Source: Microglena sp. YARC
Taxonomy: Eukaryota > Chlorophyta > Chlorophyceae > Chlamydomonadales > Chlamydomonadaceae
Direction: 5' to 3'
Length of the DNA: 64,000 nt
Assembly: GCA_022414725.1 (NCBI GenBank)
Contig: CM039462.1
Coordinates: 117,569,966 to 117,633,965 of the forward strand
Of the stretch, positions 46,101-64,000 are shown piece by piece (position 1 is the first letter of the stretch; every line of letters starts with the position of its first letter). Both the position numbers and the translations under genes were made by a program. A model generated the notes under the pieces. It made no database searches, was not told the origin of the DNA, and was given only the letters and a program-made list of their open reading frames with translations.

Positions 46101-48290
46101 TGTTTGGTGGGAGGTTGTCTTTGTTTATCAATGATTGTATGAAGATATTGGGTAATTTTTTAATAAGAATGCGTTGATTTGAATTGATTATGTCACTGCC
46201 AAAGATGGTGAGCAGACTTAAAGGCTGGAGCCAAGTAACCAAGTTTAAGAAGGTTAGCTGGAGGTTGGGTGTTTAGAAGACTGGCGGAGTATATGAGGAA
46301 TAAAGATAAGAAATAGAAGAGGTGTGACCACCACATACACTAGTCATTGATGAATGTGTTGCTCCTACCACCGTAGCATCTAATTCAGGCCAGTTTGGTG
46401 ATATGATTGATTAGGCATTGTATGTATGCATGCATGTTACGGTCCAGGGGTAGCCCAAATAGTCTAAAGGGACTTGCCCAGCCGTATTAGGAAAGGCTTA
46501 AAGAGAAAAGGCGCTTATTAACTGAACCCCAAACAATCATTTTACCGACGGGGCCCTGAGTTTGTGCCACAGTGATCAATTAATTTAAGGCATTGCTGCA
46601 ATCTGCTTTGGTTGAAGGGTAGATCATAAGGGGGAAGGGTAATGGTGGTGGTGGTGGTGGTGGCCGTGGTGGAGTGGTGGTGGTTGAGTGGTGGTGGTGG
46701 TGGAGTGGTGGTGGTGGTGGTGGAGTGGTGGTGGTGGAGTGGTGGTGGTGGTGGAGTGGTGGTGGTGGTGGTGGTGGTGGTGGTGGTGGTGGTGGTGGTG
46801 GTGGTGGTGGTGGTGGTGGTGGTGGTGTGGTGGCCGTGGTGGAGTGGTGGAGTGGTGGTGGTGGTGGCCGTGGTGGAGTGGTGGTGGTGGCGGTGGTTGA
46901 GCTGGTGGTGGTGGTGGAGTGGAAGGTGGTGGTGGTGGCGGCGGTAGTGTTGGTAGTAGTTGCAATTGTTATAGTGGTTGAGATGTCAACTGGAGTTCAA
47001 TTAATATCAAGTGACCATTTGATTTGTTTACAGTCGAGTGGTCTGCTTATTTGGTGCCAAGACAGAAAGGAGGTCGAGACTAGGGGTAGTTGACTGACCA
47101 GACTAAGAAGCAGACTATCGAAACCGCAAGCAGGTCAAGAAAAAGAGAGCACTAAGGGCACTAAGGACTAAAGCAGGACAAAAGCAGGACTAAGCGGGAC
47201 AAAAACAGGTCAAGAAAAAGAGAGCACAAAGGGCACTAAGGACAACTTACCTCTCTCTCTAACTTGTGGTAGTGCTTTTCAGCCATCTTCTTTTTGTGGT
47301 AGGCTTTGACGACCACTGGGATGGAGGCGTTGCTATCCATGGCCTTGTACACGGTGGATACACTTCCCCTGTACAGCTCCACTTTGTGTGAGAACTGCCT
47401 GATGCTTGTGTATGCCTGACGCCAGGAGTTCTTTGCCTCGGTGGTGGGCGTATTATGGGACTGATGCTGAGGCTGACGGGTTGGAGTGTAGAGGGTGGAG
47501 GACAGCTGGGGTACTGATTCCTTGGGCGCAAGACTGCGGCATATCAATGTCGGGTAGGGCAAAGTTGGGGTTGGTTGAGTTGGGTTAGGTGGATTTTGGT
47601 TGGGTAATGTGGGCCTGGTTTGGGTTAGGCTGGTTTGGGCTGGTTCAGGCTGGTTTGGCTTTGGGTCAGGGTTTGGGTTGGTTGAGATGGGTTGAGATGG
47701 GAGCTGAGTTGTCTGGGACAGGTGATGGTAGGTGGAGAGAACCTCGCGTAGTGATCGCATCGCCACTTAGTGACCACCTAGGATATCTGGGATAGAGATG
47801 TTCTGTGAAAGCAAACGGAGCAAAAGAAACGTGTGCATCTCTATTCTGCAAGGATAGATGCCCGTATAAGAGGGGCTCTCTGCTTTTTGAGGGACAGACA
47901 CAATCACCAGGCAGCTCTCTTCCCCCGCTACCTTATCTGTATGTATGTTCCAATCCAGGGGTAGCCGAGTAGACTCAAGGGAGCTAGTCTCCCACTACCT
48001 TAACGCCCAGCCCGGACAGCCCAGACAGCCCTTCCACCCAGAACCGACACTCCCGTGCAACCGCCCACTCACCCCCGGGACAGTGTCGGAACCGAAACCG
48101 CCCCCCCCCCCCCCACGACCACTCTGACACAAACGGACAACGACTCTCACCGGTAGGGCCCCGGAGTCTTAGGAGGGCGCAGCATCTTGTCACTCTGAGA
48201 CCGAAATGCTCCATCCGGCTCCTCCAGCTTCATCCCCTTCATTTGCCCAGCAACCGCGTTGCCCTTCACGTTCACGTAAGCAACCGCCAT
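43158..48290 (-). CDS. aurora-like (CALK-type) Ser/Thr protein kinase
   Basis: Exons 48151-48290, 47251-47533, 45906-46073, 45056-45247, 43996-44309 and 43158-43812 join in phase to 583 codons plus TGA; start MAVAYVNVKGNAVAGQ. Kinase domain about residues 94-365: a glycine loop reduced to YRGSVSTVY, catalytic Lys123 in PVVVKAY, hinge IMEFCEGGDLFKHL, HRDIKPEN (Asp218), metal motif DWG (236-238) instead of DFG, activation segment SRSGTLDYMAPE (Thr254 in the aurora-like position), WAVGVLAYELVCGKPPF and KKRPDANTLLEHPW. An insert of about 18 residues sits between APE and KPYTSKVDIW. The ~220-residue C-terminal tail is Ser/Pro/Ala-rich. In Chlamydomonas the aurora-like kinase CALK acts in flagellar length control and disassembly; membership here is my inference from the APE-region pattern, and another divergent family is possible. 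The kinase call itself is secure. Confidence 0.9.
44486..44935 (-). repeat. 60-bp array of kinase exon tail plus donor, and a partial exon copy
   Basis: CACCTCAGGTGCCAT starts at 44546, 44606, 44666, 44726 and 44786, exactly 60 bp apart; a variant is at 44486 and a longer decayed exon copy at 44846-44935. On minus each unit reads ATGGCACCTGAG then gtgagc, the invariant APE codons plus donor of the exon at 45056. The spacer is TTTAGGG/TTTAAGG-like. One more partial repeat is at about 44970-45050. Confidence 0.93.
45520..45765. repeat. GATGCAGATGCAGTACAAG minisatellite
   Basis: About eight ~30-bp units in the kinase intron between 45247 and 45906. A 42-bp direct duplication (CATTGCCAATGAGCTGCTAA) follows at 45780-45850. 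Confidence 0.8.
46195..46587 (+). mobile_element. SINE 3' module and full CCAGGGGTAGCC element
   Basis: The SINE end is at 46195-46250 (body from about 46120). The second element (46437-46587) includes CCAGGGGTAGCCCAAATAG, GAACTGAACCCCAAACAATC-type and TGAGTTTGTGCCACAGTGAT. Both are in the kinase intron 46074-47250. Confidence 0.7.
46640..46965. repeat. (GGT)n microsatellite, ~320 bp
   Basis: GGTGGT with GGAGTGGTGGT and GGCCGTGGTGGAG interruptions; kinase intron. Confidence 0.95.
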
Positions 48291-49679
48291 ATCACCTGTC
48301 TTTCAGCTGGAGCAGAGGGTGGGAAGAGGAAGACGATGGATTCAATTACTGCGCTGCGATTATGCAACGCGCTGATGCTCTCACACGGAATTAGTTCTGG
48401 CAAGGCGAAAAATATCGCGAGCTGTCGGTTGGAGCTGTTGGTGAACGGAGGAGGAACCAGAGGCTAGTTCGGAAGGATATCCGAGGCCGAATGCTACCTA
48501 ACAAAGGGAAATTCGTCAGAGATGTGAAATGACTAGAAGGAAAATGAAAGGAGAGCGCCCCTATGCATTCGTCGCATTCCCTGCGATTGTACTGGAGGTG
48601 GGCAAAAATGGCGGGCAGAAATGTACTGCCCCTGCCCCCTACAAGGCAACTACCCCATCCCTCGCCCTCCCGGCCTTACACATGCCCGCATCTGCTGCAT
48701 GCATACATTCCACGCTCGAAAAAATGTGATCAACAGATTATTTGCGGGTTACTGGCTTGCAATATCGTGGGTGAACATGGCGAAGCTGGGCTGCACCCGA
48801 TTGGTCGAAACGAGCTTGTAACTGGTGACTTCAGCCTGCACGCAGAACGCTGCTTGCCCTCTTTATAGCATCAACAGCGTTATCCATGCCATCCTCCTCT
48901 ACGGCATAATTGTATCAGTTGTTTTTCGTGTACGTAACGTCCAGCTGTCGTATTGGCTCGATAAATAACTCCGAATGCGCAACCCTATCCTGGACCTGGT
49001 CATGTCTTCGACTTGTCCACATCTATGTGATTTTATCCTGCACTCGGTAGCGAGGAGTAACAGCGTTTATGCTACCCGTGTTTACTCCACGCGGCACTAG
49101 CACCAGTGATAGGGCGCTGGTAACGATAGAAGTGGCATACCTAGCTCGGCACATTTGTTAGTCAGTTTTTTTGTGTCGAAGCAACGTTTGAGTCCACGTG
49201 CGCACAAGCGCGAGCCCTGTACCAGCCTCTTGAACACGAAGGGCGACGAATAAGTTGTGCGCCCATCTTGATTCAGATTGGGAGTCCGTTGGAATCCATT
49301 ATCGCGTGGCCGATGGCCGGCTGGTCGCGCACACCTGGAGCCACGTAAGCCTCTATCTAGGGTTTCCAAGGGGAGTTAGGACAGACGGGGAGACAGATCC
49401 GGAGCCCTTCAGGATGTAGAAGAATAAATATTAGCTTGATTTCATTTTATCACTCTTGCAGTGCACATCACAAATTCGGAGTGTAGACAGGTTGATAACG
49501 GTAGATGTGTACCTTGTGCACAGATTCACAAACCCACAACATACAATCGTGAATCCACAATTCCACGTTCCACAACTGAATAACTGATCAATTGATCATA
49601 CGCCCCCCAGAATGAGGATAAATCAACCCCGCTTTCCTCCTGCAGTCATGCACTCAGTAGATCGCTGTAATATTTGAAC
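48291..49679. other. region upstream of the kinase gene
   Basis: Probable promoter side of the kinase gene, with few repeats. Open frames at 48206-48868 and 49097-49369 have no recognisable domains. AATGGCGGGC-type and TTGATCACATT strings occur, but no motif I can assign. Confidence 0.4.
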
Positions 49680-49692
49680 TTGAACTTGGTTA

Positions 49693-50872
49693 AAATTGAA
49701 ATTGAAATTGTTACATCCGTGTAGAACCGTTACTCACAGGACGTGAAGTTAAGGACACCATAGCGTAAGCCGGAGCTAGCTATAGTCACCGTAGGGCCAT
49801 CTCAGTAAAAAGAATTACCACCGATGCCTGACCGGCAGGCACTGTAGCCACATCATGCCAGTGCAGCTTAATACGGGGGTTTTTCACCCCGGTTGGGAAG
49901 CACCGACACAATGCAGCTGGCAAGACAAAACCTGAGAGGGGGGACGGTCTGTGTGCTAGTCCCCGGGTATCGACCCGGGGTGTGCTTCCATAAAACGTCT
50001 GCACTGTAAAATACTCTGAAAGCTAGTGATGGTGTGGGAGTGGACTGTGTCCGCCAGTTTGAGGGCACATGATCTCGGAAGTCCAAGAGTGGTCATAGAA
50101 GTCAAAAAAGAGGTTGGAATAGTACCAGTTGTTCTAACGGTGATAACTTCATAGTGAACGAGGTATCCAGCCGATCTAAGGCCATTTACTAATTCAACAT
50201 GCTGGGCGTGTTTAGTGATAAACTTAGTAGCATGGTTGGTATCAGAGCAGTATCCAAGCTCAAGAACCCAGAGTTCTTTATCAGACATACAGGTAGGAGA
50301 GTCTATGTCAGGTAGGACGGCAAGATCAGGTCTCATTCTCTTCCAGTCCTCTACAGTAATAGTGGAGGGGCGTAACCAGTCAGGGAGACGTTTGCCCAGG
50401 ACCCCCCTGGGGAGGTCCTCTTCCTTGCCAGCGTCCATGATCATTCTGCGGGATCCCAGGGCTCCGGTGCAAATGGCCTTGTGGATGAGTCGCACTGCGG
50501 CGTCATGTCTCTTGATATAGAGCCCCTTGAAAGTCCGGTGTGTGCAGCCCGCCAGGATGTGGCCCGCTCCGTCCTGACAGGTGTGGCAAATGGGGCATAG
50601 GGAGTTCGTGGGTGGGTGAGTGCTTGTAATATAAGGGAGTTTCCAGCGGAATGCAAGTTTACGGTTCCACAGTCTACCCCAGCGGGCTTTAAGGATGTGG
50701 AATTTAGTTTTATGTTGGATAAGGGTTGAGGTCCAAAATTTGTTACTTGCATGAGGAAGTTGGTGGGGAGTGTTATCAGCCCAGGTGGTTGCATAAATCC
50801 CTTTAAGAGGGTGTTGGCCAAGGTGGCAGCTAGTGGGCAGGTTAGAGGTGATACCTTGTGTAAGGTTAGGTG
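49693..50872 (-). mobile_element. 5'-truncated LINE (1180 bp)
   Basis: The longest copy of the family. The 3' tail (AATTGA repeats) is at 49693-49710. Perfect 13-bp target duplication TTGAACTTGGTTA at 49680-49692 and 50873-50885. The target is the tail of a minus-strand SINE module whose remainder is at 50873-50925, so the LINE is nested in the SINE. Confidence 0.93.
49956..50872 (-). pseudogene. C-terminal part of LINE ORF: zinc finger and restriction-like-endonuclease-like domain
   Basis: A single frame is open from the truncation point to the stop at 49956 (about 305 codons, no start). It holds a tryptophan/arginine-rich segment, a Cys/His cluster CPICHTCQDGAGHILAGCTH typical of non-LTR elements downstream of reverse transcriptase, then RPDLAVLPDIDSP, KELWVLELGYCSDTNHATKF and QH, a pattern like the restriction-like endonuclease of some algal LINEs. 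The reverse transcriptase is lost by truncation. The product could not mobilise itself. Confidence 0.7.
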
Positions 50873-51102
50873 TTGAACTTGGTTACTGGTATATAGCTCC
50901 CAGCCAGCAATTTTTCTGATCGATGAGGTACACAGTAATTTACATTTTGCATTTTTAAAGGAGTTTCGTCACAGGAGGTGGGACCCCTTGCACAAAACAG
51001 CGCAAATAAGGGCCCAGAAAGAAAGGCGTAGAATTTCCTTCAAAAGTAGACACCCAGTGGACAGCTTCCTCTCAGGACCAAATGTATGTAATTCTGTATG
51101 TT

Positions 51103-51258
51103 ACAGTCCGGGGATAGGCCAAATAGGCTAAAGGGACTTGCCTAACCGTGATATGAAGAGCTTTAAAAGAAAAGGCACTGATGAACTGCACCGCAAACAA
51201 TTATTTACCAACGGGGGCCCTGAGTTCGTGCGACAGTGATCGTTGAATTCTACAACAT
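51103..51258 (+). mobile_element. CCAGGGGTAGCC-family element
   Basis: Good copy, preceded by a CCCAGGAGGTGGGACCCC-family repeat at 50955-51035. Confidence 0.7.
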
Positions 51259-51471
51259 ACCCCCAAGTCCACCACCTTCAGCAGCAGCAGCAGACGCAGC
51301 TCTTCATAAATAGTAGGGGGCCCTGGCGAGTCCCCTGGAGTTCGGCCCCGGGGGTGGTGTAATGTTCGTCAAGCAGCAGTGGCAGCCTCCTTGGTGATGG
51401 ATGCACAAGCAGTTGCTTACTTATCCGTTCAATTTAATATTGGGGGGGGGGGGGGGGGGTCATTCCCCGGG

Positions 51472-51999
51472 TCAAGAATCAATGTAGCATGGCATGGCAT
51501 TATTATTCAACTGGGTGCCCTGTAAGGCTAATGAACTTATTAGCTCATTGACTTCCCGAAGTTCCATGGAGGCAGGTGCAGCAACTCCCGAGGCTTCAGT
51601 TGCTACTTCGCAACCTGCAGGAACTAGTGCGAAAGAGCAGATTTCCTTGTCAAGCACAATGCGCTGCTGTAATGAGCTACGAGAGTCAGGAAGAAGCGAA
51701 TTATTCAAGGGGAAATCGTAGACATGCTCCAGGTCCCTAGACTGAGTCCACAGGACAGGAGGGAAACGACAAATGAAAACGCCGCGTCCACAGTCCGCAA
51801 CCCAGAGATACGTACGCGAAAAAGTGCCCTCAGAGGTAATCCGCCCACGACGGGAATCGAACACAAGTCGGAAAGAGTTCAGGCCAGTCAGATTAACCGG
51901 CAATTTTGACCGGCGATCTTGGGAAATGTGAAGATTTGAAAAACAGCACGAAATCGCGTAAGTATCACATAGGTCTGGCTCCCTAAGGGTACCGACCAA
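51472..51999 (-). CDS. unrecognised 175-codon open frame
   Basis: A non-repetitive frame beginning MVGTLREPDLCDTYAISCCF with mixed composition and no obvious low complexity. There is no domain I recognise, no supporting splice context, and a poly-G run (51443-51459) just beyond its stop. It may be chance or a transposon remnant. Confidence 0.2.
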   Translation of the reverse strand: MVGTLREPDLCDTYAISCCFSNLHISQDRRSKLPVNLTGLNSFRLVFDSRRGRITSEGTFSRTYLWVADCGRGVFICRFPPVLWTQSRDLEHVYDFPLNNSLLPDSRSSLQQRIVLDKEICSFALVPAGCEVATEASGVAAPASMELREVNELISSLALQGTQLNNNAMPCYIDS

Positions 52000-52869
52000 C
52001 TCATCAGTGATAAATTAAGCATCAAGTAAACTTCTCATGATCTTCTTCGAACATTAAGTATTGTACGGTCTCCGGCCCGTTCTGTTTTCAACTAGAGGGC
52101 TACGAATACCGTATGAAATTTCGTCTTGTACCTTAAATACTTTGATATTAAAAGATTTCGTCAAGCGATGCAACCTAATACAATTAGATTTATGCAGAGA
52201 TTGGATTCGAGCTTCGTCCTGATCCATCACTCATGATCAAGGAGAAAGTAAACAGTAAAAATCTGTTCTGGAGGTAATTCAAAATCTGCATCATGAGACG
52301 CAACCAGTTTCAAAATCTGCGACTGAGAAGCAACCAGACCCTCAAACAACTGTCTCTGTTATGCAAAACGCAGCGTCTAGAACAATAATGGTGACCAGTG
52401 GCGGCACTAACATTGATATTACAGTTTTACACATCCTGCAGTCTCCAAATCGTATACTTAAATTCTCAATGTAGCACGAACTCGGCACGAACTGAACAAA
52501 AACAACTTTAAGCTGATCGATCGATGCCTATTAAAAAACAACAATTGCAACGAAAGCAAGCATGGTCACAGTAGCCGAGGTACATAATTACACCCACTGA
52601 CCGCTGCGTGTTGCTGTACAAGAGCAAGGTTGCTGTCTGTGACACACCCGGCACAAACGGCATTCCCAAGCATACTTAAAAAACTATGTACTAGTTCAAC
52701 TTGAATTTGAACTTGGTTACATGGCTCCAGCCTGTAAGGCAGCTCGCTGTCTTTGACAGTAATATCACGGTACCTAGGTTGTGCTGGGGCACCCCACAAT
52801 CTGCATCATGAGACCCAACCGGTTTCAAAATCTGCGTTGGTGACGAAAGATGCAGCATCTAGAACAACC

Positions 52870-53345
52870 CTGCTTCATATCCCCTGGACTGTAATCTAGA
52901 CTAGCATCATGAATGGGGGTTCATGACTGGCACACTTTGACTGGGATGAACAAAGCCCTGCTGCCCCTGCAGACACCCTGGACTGCAATCTAGACTATCA
53001 GCATGCATTAGAGTTTGTGACTGGCGCACTTTGACTAAGCCGGACACAGCCCTGCTGCCCCTGCAGACACCCTGGACTGTAATTTTGGACTATCAGCATG
53101 CATGGGGGTTCATGACTGGCACACTTTGACTAGGACGGACACAGCCCTGCTGCCCTTGCAGACACCCTGGACTGTAATCTAGACTATCAGCATGCATGGG
53201 GGGTCATGACTGGCACACTTTGACTGGGCTGGACACAGCCCTGCTGCCCTTGCAGACACCCTGGACTGTAATCTAGACTATCAGCATGCATGGGGGGTCA
53301 TGACTGGGACACTTTGACTGGGATGGACACAGCCCTGCTGCCTCT
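52870..53345. repeat. ~94-bp minisatellite, 5 copies
   Basis: AGACACCCTGGACTG starts at 52971, 53065, 53160 and 53254. The unit also has ATCTAGACTATCAGCATGCA, CATGACTGGCACACTTTGAC and GGACACAGCCCTGCTGCCC. Confidence 0.9.
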
Positions 53346-53376
53346 CAGCCTGCCAACGTGAATATAGATTCATGAG

Positions 53377-53450
53377 TAGGGACTGGCATATCATATGATG
53401 TTGACCAAACTTGAGGATGATATCATATGATATCATATAGCTGTTCCCTA
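53377..53450. mobile_element. hAT-like MITE, family 1 (74 bp), on a stop codon
   Basis: TAGGGACTGGCATATCATAT...CTGTTCCCTA with perfect 8-bp target duplication TTCATGAG at 53369-53376 and 53451-53458. The right-hand duplication contains the TGA (minus strand, 53454-53452) of the RING gene. Confidence 0.92.
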
Positions 53451-53451
53451 T

Positions 53452-63224
<9,773 letters not shown>

Positions 63225-63239
<15 letters not shown>

Positions 63240-63362
63240 CTGTGGTGTGAAAAACCATGATACAATTGAAATTCAAATTCATCTCCTCCTTGGTTACATG
63301 TGGTGTGAAAAAGCATGATATAATTCAAATTCAAATTCATATCCTCCTCGGGTAACTATTGT
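63225..63362 (-). repeat. triplicated acceptor plus exon head of RING-gene exon 63165-63239
   Basis: On minus, the real junction ttcacaccacag then ATAACCGAGGAGGAGAT recurs as ..caccacat then GTAACCAAGGAGGAGAT (about 63282-63310) and ..cacaatag then TTACCCGAGGAGGATAT (about 63340-63370), about 58 bp apart. The outermost copy keeps an AG. Confidence 0.85.
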
Positions 63363-63448
63363 GTGAAATGACACAAAGCTTGTGGTTAAAATGAAGTCAA
63401 TCCTCAGCTTCAGCACTAGCAATCAGCGCATAAATTGAAATCTTCAGT

Positions 63449-63570
63449 CGTAGGTCTTACTTTGTGACTCAAAATTTTCAGGCAAAATGTACGACACTTC
63501 TCCCAGAATTCTCAGAATTCTAAAAAATTCAGGCCAAATCTGAGGTACGAAATACAAACTACGACCTCTG
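63449..63570. mobile_element. small fold-back element
   Basis: GTCGTAGGTCTTACTTTGTG at the left and the inverse of GAGGTCGTAGTTTGTATTTC at the right; the interior AGAATTCTCAGAATTCT is itself palindromic. It resembles the centre of 18986-19163. Confidence 0.6.
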
Positions 63571-63652
63571 CCAAACATCATAATAAATAATAATAATAAT
63601 ATATAATAATATCATAATGCTACATCTACAGATTTACTGAACGTGCTCTTAC

Positions 63653-64000
63653 ATGTTTGGATCACGATTCTGTCTGGATTTATGCAGTCGGAACACCGGG
63701 GAAATTTTGTCGCCATGCAGATCAGCACAGATCATTCTACCACTAGATGCGCCATATTTTTCGGCGCCTTTCTGTGCAGAGCCATCTGCGGCACCACCAC
63801 CTTCGGGGGAGCCCAGTCCACCCACGGCTTCAAGAGAAGGGGGCCTACTCCAGGCAAGCCACCACCCTACTCGCTGTCCAATATCTTTCTGGCCCAATAT
63901 GTGGTATATGAAGGTCCGGGTGCTGCTCAAGAACCCAGACCTGCAGAAGGAGGTCACGCCCTTGTTCACCATACAGAATAGCACAGATATTATTGTTTCT
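63653..64000 (+). CDS. unrecognised frame open to the window end
   Basis: From ATG at 63653 the frame stays open to base 64000 (116 codons), reading MFGSRFCLDLCSRNTGEI..., a Pro/Ala/Ser-rich middle, then FWPNMWYMKVRVLLKNPDLQ and KEVTPLFTIQNSTDIIV. The last part looks like genuine globular protein. The minus strand is also open here, but its end does not join in phase to the RING-gene exon at 63239. The start may instead be a splice site at 63704. Identity unknown. Confidence 0.3.
   Translation, partial: MFGSRFCLDLCSRNTGEILSPCRSAQIILPLDAPYFSAPFCAEPSAAPPPSGEPSPPTASREGGLLQASHHPTRCPISFWPNMWYMKVRVLLKNPDLQKEVTPLFTIQNSTDIIVS

Noticed and set aside
47534..47766. Extension of the kinase coding exon upstream through an Asn/Pro/Gln-rich frame
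   Set aside because: The segment is a CCCAACC-type repeat; the acceptor at 47534 joins exactly in phase to the 48151-48290 exon (CG then T), making this stretch an intron.
63649..63984. Upstream exon of the RING ligase on minus ending at 63653
   Set aside because: A donor-like atgtaagag is present, but joining it to the exon at 63239 gives an immediate in-frame stop, and the peptide does not resemble the expected family N-terminus.

Overview
The window is eukaryotic nuclear DNA. It has spliced genes with GT-AG introns, very long introns packed with satellites and transposon debris, and no prokaryote-type operon. The gene complement fits a chlorophycean green alga with a repeat-rich, moderate-GC genome (volvocine or Dunaliella-like): an RRP8 rRNA methyltransferase, an SP1/MUL1-type envelope RING ligase, an aurora-like kinase resembling the Chlamydomonas CALK group, and TTTAGGG-like telomeric motifs in introns. 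The species call is inference only.

Layout. Positions 1-12.6 kb are mostly satellites and short transposon remnants, with one convincing 24-codon exon candidate (2061-2132) and a decayed tandem exon array on the minus strand (8477-9460). A Copia-like LTR retrotransposon with 250-bp LTRs and a 5-bp target duplication fills 12629-17357; it encodes only a gag/protease-like frame with stops and no reverse transcriptase. Positions 17.4-23 kb are repeats plus one doubtful acidic-proline ORF.

Four multi-exon genes could be assembled by matching splice sites and reading phase. (1) Minus strand, 23063-30166: a CTD-interacting-domain (CID/RPR) protein, 6 exons. (2) Plus strand, 31151-38829: RRP8, 5 exons, 826 residues; it is divergent from the CID gene across about 1 kb. 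(3) Minus strand, 43158-48290: a 583-residue aurora-like kinase, 6 exons, tail-to-tail with RRP8. (4) Minus strand, 53452-63239: an SP1/MUL1-like RING E3 ligase, 6 exons found, N terminus not located. Their products would act in different compartments (RNA polymerase II CTD, nucleolus, cytoplasm or cilium, organelle envelope), and I see no shared pathway.

Mobile DNA. Four 5'-truncated copies of one LINE, with perfect 12-14 bp target duplications, lie at 824-926, 40984-41082, 49693-50872 and 55175-56057. Two families of short terminal-inverted-repeat elements with 8-bp target duplications (hAT-like MITEs) are present; one copy sits on the stop codon of the RING gene and one duplicates a splice donor. 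A tRNA-headed SINE family ends in (AAGTTC)n, and several other families recur.

The most striking pattern is that introns of all four genes carry tandem arrays whose unit contains the neighbouring exon-intron junction itself (acceptor plus exon head, or exon tail plus donor), often linked to TTTAGGG-like sequence. Decoy splice sites have therefore been multiplied beside real ones at nine or more places, and in the CID gene the array appears to have been absorbed into the coding exon.
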